From NCBI GenBank assembly GCA_027618835.1, contig JAQCHZ010000005.1, forward strand, positions 62,001 through 126,000: DNA of 64,000 nucleotides, written 5' to 3'. The position numbers and the translations under genes were made by a program. Below the pieces are notes generated by a model. The model did no database searches, was not told the origin of the DNA, and was given only the letters and a program-made list of their open reading frames with translations. This stretch comes from Chloroflexota bacterium (lineage in GTDB: Bacteria; Chloroflexota; Dehalococcoidia; Lucifugimonadales; Lucifugimonadaceae). Shown piece after piece: positions 63,914-64,000 of this stretch. Position 1 is the first letter of the stretch; the number at the start of each line of letters is the position of its first letter.

Positions 63914-64000
63914 GTTCAACTCCCACAGGGTGCTAATACCGCTTCCGTTAGCGCTGCTGGTTCTGCTTATCACAGTGGTTGGCTGTGGCGGCAGCTCGTC
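63906..64000 (+). CDS. putative lipoprotein, N-terminal part only
   Basis: From GTG 63906, overlapping the previous stop, the frame reads VNKFNSHRVLIPLPLALLV and LLITVVGCGGSSS to the window edge: a basic start, a hydrophobic segment and a VVGC lipobox. It is the third lipoprotein in a row and is cut by the right edge. Confidence 0.6.
   Translation, partial: MNKFNSHRVLIPLPLALLVLLITVVGCGGSS

Noticed and set aside
1-64000. CRISPR array, prophage, transposase or integrase
   Set aside because: No regularly spaced direct repeats, phage genes, terminal inverted repeats or recombinase motifs were seen.

Overview
The window looks like a chromosome segment of a free-living Gram-negative-type bacterium with about 50% GC. 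Gene content points to a marine Chloroflexota of the SAR202 / Dehalococcoidia kind. Pointers are several mandelate-racemase/enolase-superfamily dehydratases, SMP-30 lactonases, creatininase and HpcH aldolase family enzymes, a DnaB-DnaD-DnaC loader cluster, and separate DUF59 and Mrp genes. This placement is inference from gene families; no rRNA gene is present to confirm it. I saw no prophage, insertion sequence or CRISPR array.

Layout. 0-4.2 kb: the end of an aspartate dehydrogenase, tRNA-Ser(GCT), a decaying two-gene ABC exporter, a fused MoaD-MoaE, and a broken flavin-binding gene. 4.4-6.6 kb: translation genes rpsP-khpA-rimM and yebC, closed by a terminator. 6.6-12.6 kb: two thioredoxin-fold proteins, a PHP hydrolase and an epimerase. 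13-18.4 kb: a DEAD-box helicase with a hidden disordered N-terminal region, a membrane-anchored winged-helix regulator, a divergent FtsZ homologue and a predicted nuclease. 18.6-32.7 kb: mixed metabolism plus uvrB, DUF59/mrp and a glucarate dehydratase remnant. 33-38.1 kb: rplI, then dnaB-dnaD-dnaC-HIT as one overlapping set. 39.2-57.9 kb: a sugar-acid and pentose-phosphate region with three dehydratases, GH4, lactonases, rpiB-tal-pgi-aldolase-HAD-gnd and a FGGY kinase. 58.1-61 kb: pntAA-pntAB-pntB transhydrogenase with a clear terminator. 61-64 kb: two epimerases and a run of lipoproteins.

How the genes fit together. Sugar acids released or oxidised by GH4, dehydrogenases and lactonases can be dehydrated by the enolase-superfamily enzymes and cleaved by aldolases. 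Gluconate-type sugars can be phosphorylated by the FGGY kinase and oxidised by 6-phosphogluconate dehydrogenase, with rpiB/tal/pgi recycling the pentoses. The transhydrogenase that follows could balance the NADPH/NADH produced.

The most striking observation is an in-frame TGA (10344-10346, minus strand) at the first redox position of the thioredoxin motif in an NHLRC2-like protein. It is followed at a suitable distance by a 7-bp stem with an AGUU loop. This is a good candidate for a selenoprotein that an ordinary ORF call would truncate. At least five other genes carry frameshifts, stops or deletions, which suggests active gene decay, although single-base assembly errors cannot be excluded for some of them.
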